Assembly (NCBI GenBank): GCA_024195265.1
Contig: JAJLRJ010000002.1
Location: forward strand, 15,078,264-15,142,263
Direction: 5' to 3'
DNA length: 64,000 nucleotides
From: Dendrophyllia cribrosa
Lineage: Eukaryota > Cnidaria > Anthozoa > Scleractinia > Dendrophylliidae
Shown here piece by piece: positions 10,831 to 22,800 of the stretch; positions within the stretch are counted from its first letter, which is position 1; each line of letters opens with the position of its first letter. The notes under the pieces are model-generated. The model was not told where the DNA came from. It searched no databases and saw nothing but the letters and a program-made list of their open reading frames with translations. Made by a program: the position numbers and the translations under genes.

Positions 10831-13800
10831 TCATTCAGTTTTGCTTATCGTAACTCCATTAGAGGTTTGGTCAGCCACTGCGGCATGATTCTGTTCCACA
10901 GAATCTAGTTCTTTTTCCTCGCACTTCTTATCTTGAGTCAATGGACTAGCAACTCCATTACAGAGCTTAACGTCTGTTTCTATGAGTTTTGATGGAAGTG
11001 TTGTGTTCGTGTCTGGGTGAAGGCCATTTGGGGCGGAGTCATCACTCTCCTCGCATCCGGCTGAGTCACTGACACTTGTCTCATAACAAGTTAGATCGAG
11101 TAGCTGTTCAGAACCGTTTTTAGAGTCTTTCATCTCGTTTATATTCCCGCCTGTACTATCATTGTTCTCAATACATATGTCCGCCAACTTTCCAGGTTCG
11201 CAGTTCGGTCCTAAGGGTATTGTCTTTGAAGGTAACAAATTGTCCTCACATTTTGGAACATTTTGTTGCAAGTCTGTGCGTGGTGACAATGCTGACACTG
11301 TCTGTGTGTCTGTTACCTTCACTGTATTACAGTTTGATGCCACAGTTCTGGTAATTGTATGAGATACTTCAGTATTACATACACAATGTGACTCCACTTT
11401 AGATGACTGTTCATTAGGAGCTCTAACATCTGCAGATGTATTTGATCCCAAAGTAACTTTTTGGTTACAGGCAGGCAAAGCTGCGCACGAGGATTTTGAC
11501 TCAATAGGAGTTGTGACCAATACAGTTGAATTGCTCCCCATAGTAACCGTAGTAGTTGACGCTTTGCTTAAGGCTGGTGAGGATGTTGTTGTTCCCAGAG
11601 GAACTTGTTTATTAACTGTTGGCGAAGCTGTGCATGCGAAGTTTAACTCAGCAGGACTTTTCGTGTTCCCCGCAGTGACAAAAGTAGGTGATGCTTTGCT
11701 TAAAGCTTGTGAGGCTGTCGTTGTTGTCGTCACGATCGCTACAGCAGTAGGTTTTGGTTCAGATGGTTTCATTCCTATTGGCACCTGAACCAATGGCTTG
11801 TTGTCAGTGATAACAGAACTACATGTAGTATTTGCCTTCATCTGTGGCAAGCTCTTTCCAGCTGGTAGGACAGTTGGTGCCACAGTGACAGTAGTAGTTG
11901 GTGCTTTGGCTGGTGAAGCTGTCGCTGTTGTCATTGTTGTTGACACAACCGGTTTGCTCCCCAAAGCTATAGAAGTAGTTTTAGCCTCAGATGGTTTCAT
12001 TCCTTTTGGAGCCATTGCCACCTGAACCAATGACTTGTTGCCAGTAACAACAGAAGTAGTCTTTGCTTCCAACAGTGGCAAGCTCTTTCCAGCTGGCAGG
12101 ACAGTTGGTGCCACAGTGACAGTAGTAGTTGGTGCTTTGGTTGGTGAAGCTGTCGCCGTTGTCATTGTTGTTGACACAACTGGTTTGCTCCCCAAAGCTA
12201 TAGAAGTAGTTTTGGCCTCAGATGGTTTCATTCCTTTTGCAGCCATTGCCACCTGAACCAATGACTTGTTGCCAGTGACAACAGAAGCAGTCTTTGCTTC
12301 CAACAATGGCAAGCTCTGTCCAGCTTTTAGGATGGTTGGTGCAAGAACCACCTTCTGTCCGAGTGCAGTCTGTGTAATTTGTTTATTTCCCAAGACAGAA
12401 ATACCAGTTCCAGATAAAAGTGTTGTTGTACTTGTGGTTGTAGAAGATGCTAATGCACTTGAAGGTCTGATAACAACCACCTGTTGTGAGGCGGATGGAG
12501 CAGACATGACCATAGCTCCTCCCTTGATCGCAACTGGCACGACCCCTCCTGCTCCTGGGCGCTGCACAAAAATAACAGGGGGGTTCAGTGGTGATGCACT
12601 GGCGGTACCAACATGACTTGTTTGCTTAGAAGTTGATAAAATATTAGCCAACTTGTTAGGCGCAGCTGAAATGACAACCTTTTGAATGGGTGAGCTTGGC
12701 AGGTGAGATGCACCTGAGGTTGATTTGGCATGAAGTGATGAGCTAGCAAGCACTGATACTCCTGTTGGAGTTGATATTGATGAAGATGAAGAAACCACAC
12801 ACCCAGGAGATGATTTGCTACCGCTACCCAATGGAGCAGTATTGACAGTCTTTCCTTGAACCAAGGGCTTCTGTGACACAGGCACTGCTTTCAAAACTTG
12901 CAATGGAACTGATACCCCAGCTGGAGTTGACAGCGATGAAGATGAAGAAACAACACATACTGAAGCTGGGCTGCCTGTGCTTCCCAACATGGCAGTGTTC
13001 AAAGTCTTTCCCTGAGCCTGCTGTGATACAGGAACTGCTTTTAAGACTTGCAATGGAACTCCAGAACTTGTCACAAACATAACTTTCCCCACACCTGGTA
13101 TAGCAGCAGACAAACCCGCTTGGGACTGGAGACCAGAGCCAATGCTGGAAGATGTCGATGAAAGATTCCTAGAAACTGTGACAGCATGAGCTGAAGTGAT
13201 GCTTTGGACATGTGGTTTAGGCACTGCATTTGATGAACTGTGCTTAGTGGCTGCAGACGATTTGTTTAAGATAACTGGTTTGGGGTGTATTCTCACAGAT
13301 GTCATGTTTTTGTCTGTCTGTGTGACATTAGTCGATGGTGGTGACCCCACTGTGAAAACTCCACCCGTTGCCACAGTATTAATACAACTACCAGAAACTA
13401 TATTCTTATTTACAGAGGCAGTAGTAGTGACAGCAGCCACATTAGCTGGTCTAATTTCTTTAACCACCTGAAGACCAGATGGTACATGGCTGGTTAGTTG
13501 TTGACTTGCTTGCGTGATTCCAAGAGGTTGGGGGACAGGCGTAGCTGTTGACTTCTTTCGCTTCTTCTTCAGTTTCAGAGGAGCTGTTTGAATGGAGATG
13601 GAGCATGGATCATTGTCAGTATCAACATGAGCACTTGCTGAATGCTGTGTACTTTTCTCAACAATGTTGCCTTCCTCGGCTGCCTTTCTCTTTTGAGGAA
13701 GCACGATCTGTGTTCCTGTGTTCACTTTGTTTTCGCTGCTCTCCCCCTCTTTGGTTGCTGCATTGGGCGTCGGTGTTCGGCCTCTTCTACCCTCTTTATC

Positions 13801-16800
13801 ATCTAGAATGAAATCTTCATCGCTTGACATATTCTGAGCACCAGCATCTTCAATTTCATCTCCAATGCTTTCTTCGCTGCCCCATTCCTCTCCTTCTCCA
13901 GCAGGAATGACCTCTTCTAAAGTAACAAAAACAACATACAATGTTAAACTTGAATTTGCTCATTCTCAGTTGTGTCTAAATTAAAAATTGAAGAAAAAAT
14001 TGTTAGTTATTTTCCCATTTTGAAAAATACAGGAGAATCTCAATAACTAAAACCATTATGGGGAACACAAAACTCTTCAAGATATCAAGAGTCTGAGTTA
14101 ATAAAGGGTTTTCTGTTATAAATTGAAGCGAGGGAAACATCTTTGGTTCAAGATAGATAGGGAAGTTGACTTATCCGGGGTCTGAGTTAATGAGATTCCC
14201 CTTATGGTGCTGAAAAACAAACAGCACACTATGAAAGTACTGTTTGTTTGCTTTCAAATAGATACACTTCAGGATTTCATCCATTGCCTAAGCCTATAAC
14301 TGACTGTCATACATATTGATAATCAATTCCCTATTAAAAAATAATGCTATGCCACATCCAAGATTTATTTTTGTTGGACAATCAAGGCTGGTTGATGAAT
14401 TTCTTTATTCTCATGACCTGCTTTTCTGATAATGCATTGAGATTGCTAGGAGAAGAAGAAGCTGATCACCCATACCTGGTTCATCCTCCGGTTCAGGTTC
14501 CTGACTTTCTTTCATGATCTTTATCTTTGCCTTGCTCAACAACTTGCTAAACGACACCTCGTACTTCTCTAATTCTTCAAGTAAGGCCAACAGCGTTTGG
14601 TGCAGCTCAACTTCACATCGCTTCCTTGGGGGTGGGGGCTTGGGTTTCCGCCCACGTTTCTTAGGGGTAGGGGGTGGCTCGTCAAATTTCTCACAAAGCT
14701 TTTTGAGAGTTTCAATGTCATATGCAGTAAGTTCAAATCCCTCAGGAATTGTGTTCTTAGGCTCCGGTGGGTCTTCTGGCTCAGTGGGTGAAGGTGACGG
14801 AGGAGGAGGAGGAGTTTCTGGCTCAGGTGATGGTGTACTACTCCTCAACTACATAAAAAAATACTTATGTTATTGACTGCAGTTTAACCTCTTATAAACA
14901 ATCAACCAAAATGCAAAAAAAAACCCCAACAACAACAACAATGTACGAGGAGCTGAAAAGGAGTCAGTTTAAACTCTAGCTACAGCATCTGTGTCACTTA
15001 CCTTTCTGAGTCTCAAATTTCGCCTGGATGGAGTGGGTGTGGCAGCCCTTGCTGGAGTCACTTTAGGTTTTACCTTAGCTGGTGGAGGGGGTGGGGGTGG
15101 GGGTGGCGTCACCTTAATGAGCAAAGAACATGGTGTGTTAATCCTTTATTATGTAGATACAGTATTGGCCAATAACCTTGTAATGTAGATACAGTATTGG
15201 CCAATAATCTTGCAATGATTTGCATTTCATCTTGGGGAGAAAAGTAGCAAAACCCCATGCCATGCTTCATGCCATGGAAACTGGAGATATGTGCCTGCCT
15301 GAAGGGCCATTTGCTTCTTAAAAGAGTTTATTTTTTATATGGGCCAACTGATACAGTCAAGTTCAGACTTCCCCTCACAAAAAAACTTTATTATAGAAAA
15401 ATAAAACTTGTAACAACTGTACCTTCTTCTTTCTTTTGCTCATTGTTGGAACATCCAAGGGACACTGCTTGTAGATGCGCAAATCAGTAGACGAGAAGAT
15501 AGGGAAGTACAGATATGACCAGTTATTGGCATCATTCCCCAAAAATAATTCTCTCTGATCAGTGGGAGCAATAGTGCCAAGGTGATCACGGAAATCATAG
15601 TCTCTGACCTGGAGAAAAAGAGCACGTCTTTAGACCTGTTTTTACTGCGCGGTGTTACGAAGTTCGTTGGGAAATTGGGTATTAGGCTATGAACTAGCCA
15701 ACTACGTTACAAAGTGCAGAATGTAATTGGAAACTTGGAAATGAAGTTTGCAACTTAATTCCCGCCAAAGTACATAACTGTCTTGTATAAGATGATGGAA
15801 ACATTGACAATGTACTTTGGCAGGAAGTTGCAGACTTTGTTTCCAAGTTTCCAATTTCGTTCCGCACTTCCCAAAGTAATTGGCTAGTTTATAGCCTAAT
15901 ACCCAATTTCCAAATGAACTTTATAACGCTGCTCAGTAAAGTTATGTGAAAACAAAGTTCTGTAATACCCGGTAATTCATTTCCTATTAAAAGGGGAATT
16001 GTCACCTATTTTTAGTATCACTTTTGAAAGCAAAATACAATAACTATACTTAGTGCAATGAAACTATAAAATATACCTGGTGAGTGTCTTTGGATGCAAA
16101 TGGTCCTGGTGGAAATGGATAGAGATTGTAACTTGAAAAAATCGCTTAAATCTGATAATGGTTTGTTTTCTCTTTGAGGAATTGAGTGAGGTGCGGGACT
16201 GCAGAAAATTGGTTCTATTCTTTTCAATTCTTTTTAGAACGAGGCTTTGAGACAATGAGCTCTATTCTTATTCAATGAGATGCAAATTAGTATATTCCAA
16301 TTTTCTGCAATCCTGCATCTTACAGAAGGAAACACTTGATATTTTCCTTTTGGTGTTCTAAGAACATTTCGTGTAAGAGCAAAAAGGTACTCGATGTAAA
16401 ATTTAGTAAAGTTTTGACCAAAAAGAGTAAACTCTGTGTGATACTGCTTCTTTAAGGGAAAATAGTTTCTAGAAAAGTGGACAAGTGCTGGCTAATTTTC
16501 AACCCTGCATTGTCATTTCAGACATAATTTCCCTTACCAAGCTGTTGTCACAAAGGCATTTAAGAATCCAGACTCGCTGATGAAGAGTAAGATCCATGTA
16601 GGACTTTTCCAAAAGAGGATTCACTTCACCTAAAAAAATATAATTACATGTATGACATATTGATTTCTACACTTTGTTAAAAAAATTGGGTTCTGTAGCA
16701 TTTCCAAGCTGCTCTCAGTACAACCAATCAGTCATTTTCGATAAACACTTCTGCTGGTTCTCACTTCATTTGCCAGACGACAAAAAACGATCAACTGTTT

Positions 16801-19800
16801 ACTTTTTCCTGCCTTTGAAAAGTGTAAATGTTTACATTATGCATCAGATATGACTGTCCTTCAGCTGTGATCAGATCAAAATGAGTCCACGCTGTTGTTT
16901 TTATTGATTTGTGTTTAAAGTACGTACCAGTTTTCTGGCCGAGACAGTCCATGAAAAAAAAATCCTGTGGGAGGTGAAATATTTGACTGACGACTTGGAA
17001 AATATCTCTCAATATTTTCTCCTAATGCAACAATAATTGACATATGATCATTGAATTAAGGTTAAACAAAACGCAACTCACCCAACACTTCAAATAGGGC
17101 CATATCCAAACCATATTGATGACAAGTCTAGAATAACAAAACATGGAATTGTCATTTTCCTGTGTAAAATTAGCAAATACCATGTGCAGTGTTGTCATAA
17201 ACTTTGTATAAATTTACACCACTGAAAGATTGGATGAATGGCTACATGTATGTGCTATGTGTTTCCCAGGGGGGTATTTCACTCTCGACCACTCCATCCC
17301 CCTTTCATTTCATGCTCCCTTTAGTAGCAAGTCTGGATGTGCCAATCAGAGCTAGTATTTTTTAACAGGGGGGGGGGGGGGGGGAGTGAAGAAAGCAGCT
17401 GGGGAAAATTGGTTTCTGGTGTTGTCAATGTTATATTATTCTATCAAAGTAGTCTGGGCTCAAACACATAATAGCCAGAGAAAATCCCCCCCCCCCCCCC
17501 CCCCCCGGATCTTATTGACAGCCTGGCCTCTGATAACCCAAAATTGCTTGAGTTAACTGTAAAACATCCTACAACATTATTCCAATTGGTTCAGGCATCA
17601 CAATCAGCTTTTCCTTGCCATTTTAGCCAAGATAGAACTATGCATAAGAAACAACTACTTGAAGGTCTCATACTAACCAATTCCTGGCCATCCTTCTCTG
17701 TAACTTTGTACCAGCTGCTTACTCGATCACATAACTTGGATTCCCAGACTTTAAATTTCATTGGAGGCTTCTTGAACAAGCTATCCAAAAGAGTTTAAAA
17801 AAAAAAAAGATTATAAGATTACTCGCAGCAAGGAAATCTACTTACAAAGTACTGCTGAACCAGCTACTGTTATGGTAATGCAATTCGTAAAAAAGAGCAG
17901 TTTTCAACTAACAATCAGTAAGTACTGTAAAACAAACCAAAGTAAACACACCGGGCAACCACACCAGACACAGCAATCCAATGAACCAATCAAAACTTGA
18001 AGCAAATTCATGCAACCAGAGTGAAACATGGGAAAATATGTGAGCAAGTCATGATTGGTTTTGGATTTACTCCTGATTGGTTAAAAGTCAAAACTATTCA
18101 TCAAAGCAAATGCTAATAACTTTCAACACTCAATTGAAAATATTAGCACAATAATGGTGCAAAGTCACTTAGGGCCTTATTCCACACACCCCTATTATAC
18201 TGTACATTAAAATATGTTATAACATCAGACATGTTGGTAAGCTGAATGCGTCATCAGAATGTGATATCAGAACGATGCATATCTAATAACCTCTCGTCAT
18301 CAAATTCAGAGCACTCATTATGAAACAAAATAATTGATTTCTTACCTCTTCCTCTGATGTGGAGTAATCAAAAGTGCTGTAAATATTCTGGCTAGTAATG
18401 AAGACTTGTTAGCATAAACAAAACTCAGCTCAAGCTCAGTGATGCTAAGGTCTTGAATGTAGAGAAAGTCTTTTAGCAGAAATAACAAGCCAGCCAGAGA
18501 GGGAATCTGTTGAGAAGGAAGCATGGGTTAGTCTTAACAAGCCTAATGGCTCACGACTGCTTGAACTTAACCTGGTTTCTGTACCAGGAAGCGACTGAGA
18601 GTATTACTACTCCCCCCTGGATGGGATGCTAGGCCACTGCAACGTTCCCCCCCAGCATTATGTCGCTGGTACCCATTTATATACCTGGGTGAAGAGAGAC
18701 AACATGGAACAAATTTTCTTGTCTAAGGAAACAACACGAAGGCAGAGAGCAGGCTTAAACCACCAACCTCCAGGTTGAAAGCCTGACGCGCTAACCACTA
18801 GACCACTTTGCCTCTAAAAACATTTTCAGTTAGAAGGTCAGTGGTTTAAAGGGGCACAAATTTTTAGTATTTTTTGAAAAGCCAAAATACATATTTGTGT
18901 CAAAGGAAACAAAAATAATGGTGTGGTTTTGTTATCAGTTACTATTACAGTATTAGTGCACTGAAACTATAAATTAGGTGTCTTTTGTTGCAGATGGCTA
19001 GGATGGAAATGGATTGCAACTTGACAAATTGGGGCTAATTTTTTTAATTCTTTCCTTATATCTTTGAAATTTGATAGAGATTGAAAATGATTTGATTTGT
19101 TCTCCCTTTAAGAATTAACTTTATGTTTTCCTTTTGATGTTTAAAGAGAATTTTGTAGTACAATAATCTTTATTAGTTAGCTATTATACAACTCACAATA
19201 CTGGCCGGCAGGTAGCAAAAGCTAATCTTGGCAGGCCAGTCAAATTAATTACGTGGTTTTTATATTAGAAATCACTACACACACTATATTTGTTAAAATA
19301 AAAGGAAAGGATCAAACAATAGAAAAGAGAAGAAACAAAAAGGAAAAATTATTGAAGATTACCGGTAAAAGACTAATGGTTCGTGTTTTTACTTGGCACA
19401 GAGTATGCTGGAGCCTTCTACAAGAAACTTAAGATGCTGCAGAATGAACAGCCATGGGTTTACTATACCTGAACACCCCACTGCAATGGGAATTGAGTCT
19501 AACAAAGACCTGTTAATTATGTTTGGGTGAAAGTAATCAAAAGTGATGTAGAATTCGAATCAGGAAAACAGAATAAACAAAATAATAACTACAGTCAAAC
19601 CTCTATTCAGTGTCCCTCTATTAAGCGGTCACCCTCTATTGAAGGGGTTTCGCTTAGCTTATTTCCATGTTATATCGCCAAATGCCACCAAATATACAAC
19701 TTAGTTGGATAAAACGATTCTATAGAGCAAAGCAAAAGCAGTAGATTGGAGATAAAGTGCAGGATTGCAAGGATTTAAGTGGATTACAGTTCATGAAATT

Positions 19801-22800
19801 TGATTTATTGACCACCTGTCAGTACATCAAACTTGCCATTCTTGTGAAATTTTGAATTTTCTAGCCATTATTTTGTCTGTTTAGTTCATATTTTCTTTGC
19901 TTCTATCACTTTTAGTGATGGTTTCTTCCAATTTCAAGATAATAAAGTAAGCTTAAACCAAACTCCTGGCCATAATCATGAAAACACAATACTTCAGCCG
20001 GGACAGTGTCCCTTTAAGCGGTCACTAAACAAATCCCCAAAATTAAATCGCTCCCCATATTTACTACAAAGCAGACCTCTATTAAGGACGTTAGCGCGAA
20101 AATCTTCTAACATTGATTTTTTTATAAAACTTTTGCTGCAGTTAGGCAATGAATTACTCGTGTCAGAAATGCAAAAAAAATGGGGGGTCACCGACTTCGT
20201 TTCGGTAATAAGATATCTGAAAGGTGACCCTAATTTCGAAAAATCAGCCTTCCATACTCGATATGGCCCCAACGTCTGTTTGTCCAAACATATTGTTAAT
20301 GAATCTCTAAAATGCAATTTTCTGTGTCAAATTTTCTATGAGTGGGTCTATCAAGCAAATTAATTCAACTGGTAATGTTCTCTAGAGGAAATCTAATCTG
20401 TAAATGACAGCATTTGCAAACTCTGACAGCCGCAAGTTGCCAGGATTCGATGTCGCGCGGGCAGAGAAATGGAAAAAATTTAAACTTCCTACATTGATTT
20501 TTTGTTCATTTTTTCACAATCTGTCGAGAATTGGCAAAGAAAATTATCTATCAAAAAAAATTTGGGGGTCACCGACCATCCAAGCGAGTTAAATCTAAGC
20601 AAAGTTAACGCAACGGCTACCCGCCCTTCATGTGCTTAGAATTCTTCTCTTGCGCGCGCGCTCGTGTATGACGTAGCATGGCGTTGCGACATGAATTGCA
20701 TGCGCAGTAAGGATGCGCATAAACAATTAGTGCGAACGTCCTTAAGCAGTCAGTTGGCTGTTCCTGAGGGTGACCACTTAATTGAGGTTTGACTGTATTA
20801 TTTTGTATAAAAGACCTAATTTTTTTGTTAATCTTCAATTCACACCTCCCACATGGAGTGAAGTTCCTTCATCACATCAGTTCCAAGCTCATTCTCTTCC
20901 CACTCTGCTAAGTCCTGAAGCAGAACCAAATTTGCTTCCTTTTTTTCCTTCTCGCGAAGGCGACGTCGCTCACGTTCTTCTTTGTCCTCCTGGATCTTTA
21001 GTTGAGTAAGCAAAGAGGAGGAGTCTTCTCCATTAATCATTTTGACATAAGAATTACGAGGAGCAGTCCGTCGACGACCAGTCCCTAGGAACATACATTT
21101 CATTTGACTGCATTAGTCTAGGTTTGACTGTTTTTCACTGAACAAAAGAATTTGTGATTATGCTGTAATGTAATACAGTTAGGAGGCCCTTAACAGCGGT
21201 GGGGGGACTTTGCATGCCCCAATCTGAATTTCAAACCTTGTTATTTTGCAATTTGGTGGGGCTTGCATCTTGCTGTTAAGAGTTTCATGCAGTTCACAAT
21301 TTCACAGAATCTTATTGTTGTCTGTTGTCATTTCACTTTTCTGGTGCCAAGGTTTTGACTCCATGTTGCTTGTCAGAATTTACCCTGATGTTTAGTGCCT
21401 CAGTTAGTAAACTCTCAAAACTGTGTAAATGTGGCAAATAATTTATGTATTCATGTATATGTTACAGGTCAAAATTATCTTCAGGTGATTTTTTTCAAAC
21501 TAGGTTTTTTTTTCAAACTAGGTTATATTTTACTCAACCTAGGTTCTTTTTATCCAGGGTGTCAACTTCTAAAAAGGGATTTTATTTATGGGGTGTGGTC
21601 TGAAAAATAGGGGCTTGTTTTTTTTTTTTTTGGGGGGGGGGGGGGAGGTCTAAAAAGAATAGTGCCAAAAAACAAATAAAAAAATCATGTAGCCTTCCCT
21701 CCTATGTACACCCCCCCTGACCACTTCTCCTTTCCCTACCACCCTTCTCACTCTTATGTCCCCCTTCTCACTCTTCTAACCCCCCCTGCAACTTCCATCT
21801 ATTATCCTCCCTGACTTTCCTTTTTATTTTTTAAACATGGTACTTACCGAGCTTTGAACCACCAACCTCTCGATCAGCAGTCCATCTTCATCTCCACTTG
21901 ACCACCAAGATATCAGTTGGAAAATTCCCACATATTTCTTAATATGATTACTTATTAGTCCCAGGTCACCTCGGCCAAATTTTAATTTATTAAATTATTC
22001 GTACATGCGCATTTGAGTGCAATCGAGACATTTTAGCACAAGGAATACTTAGAATGGCAGAAAAAACGGCTAGTTGCGTTGAAGAAAGCCTGTTCTATGA
22101 AAAACTTGAATCGCTAAAAGCATCTAGAAAAGGAAAACAAAGTGACCTAACCGTATTTCTGAACGACGAATTCTACGATAGAGCGAAGGAATGGCTTACC
22201 ACAGTGGATTCCAAAGAGATTGAAGGCCTTGCGAAGAACGATGTGGCAACAATTAAGAGAAAAAAGTGGACCCTACAGCATGGAAAAATTGCAACTCAAG
22301 ATGGGAAGTACGTTGTTCCAAAGCGTGACATTTTCAACAAGTTAAGTGAAGCCCACTGTGCAATAGCACATAGAGGAAGAGACAAACTCGAACGATACAT
22401 TCGCCAGTCATTTACAGAAATATCACAAGATGTAGTAACGCTATTTGTATCTCTCTGTAAACTGCATCAACAACAACGAAGTGTCACAGATCACGTAAAA
22501 AGACCTGTAATTAAACCACTAATGGCTGACGAATTTTTGAAACACGTGGAAATTGATCTAATCGACTTTAGAAACCTACCATGTGCTTGCAGTCCTACTC
22601 ACAACTGGGTTCTTCACATTGTAGATCACTTCAGCAAATTTTCATGGCTCTATCCATTGCATTCAAAGCAAACTGAACCAGTTGTGAACGCCCTTGAACA
22701 ACAGTTTTATTTGTTTGGTTTTCCAAGTGTTCTCCATTCTGACAATGGCAAGGAGTTTAAAAGCAAAAAGATGTCTGAATTTTGTAACACACACAAAATA

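Larger units (their letters stand above)
15423..18506 (-). other. BRD10: DDT/WHIM-like block of BRD10 (exons 5-9)
   Basis: Exons 5-9 encode residues 273-468. The order is a helical DDT-like segment, the [15 protein letters not shown] stretch, [31 protein letters not shown], then a segment with [17 protein letters not shown]. This order parallels DDT then WHIM1 then WHIM2 in BAZ and ISWI-partner proteins. Assignment is by motif order and recall; a profile search would decide it. Confidence 0.6.

Noticed and set aside
11162..13811. Plus-strand frames opposite BRD10 exon 12
   Set aside because: Shadows of the long coding exon; Val/Ala/Thr-rich repeats mirror the sense repeats.
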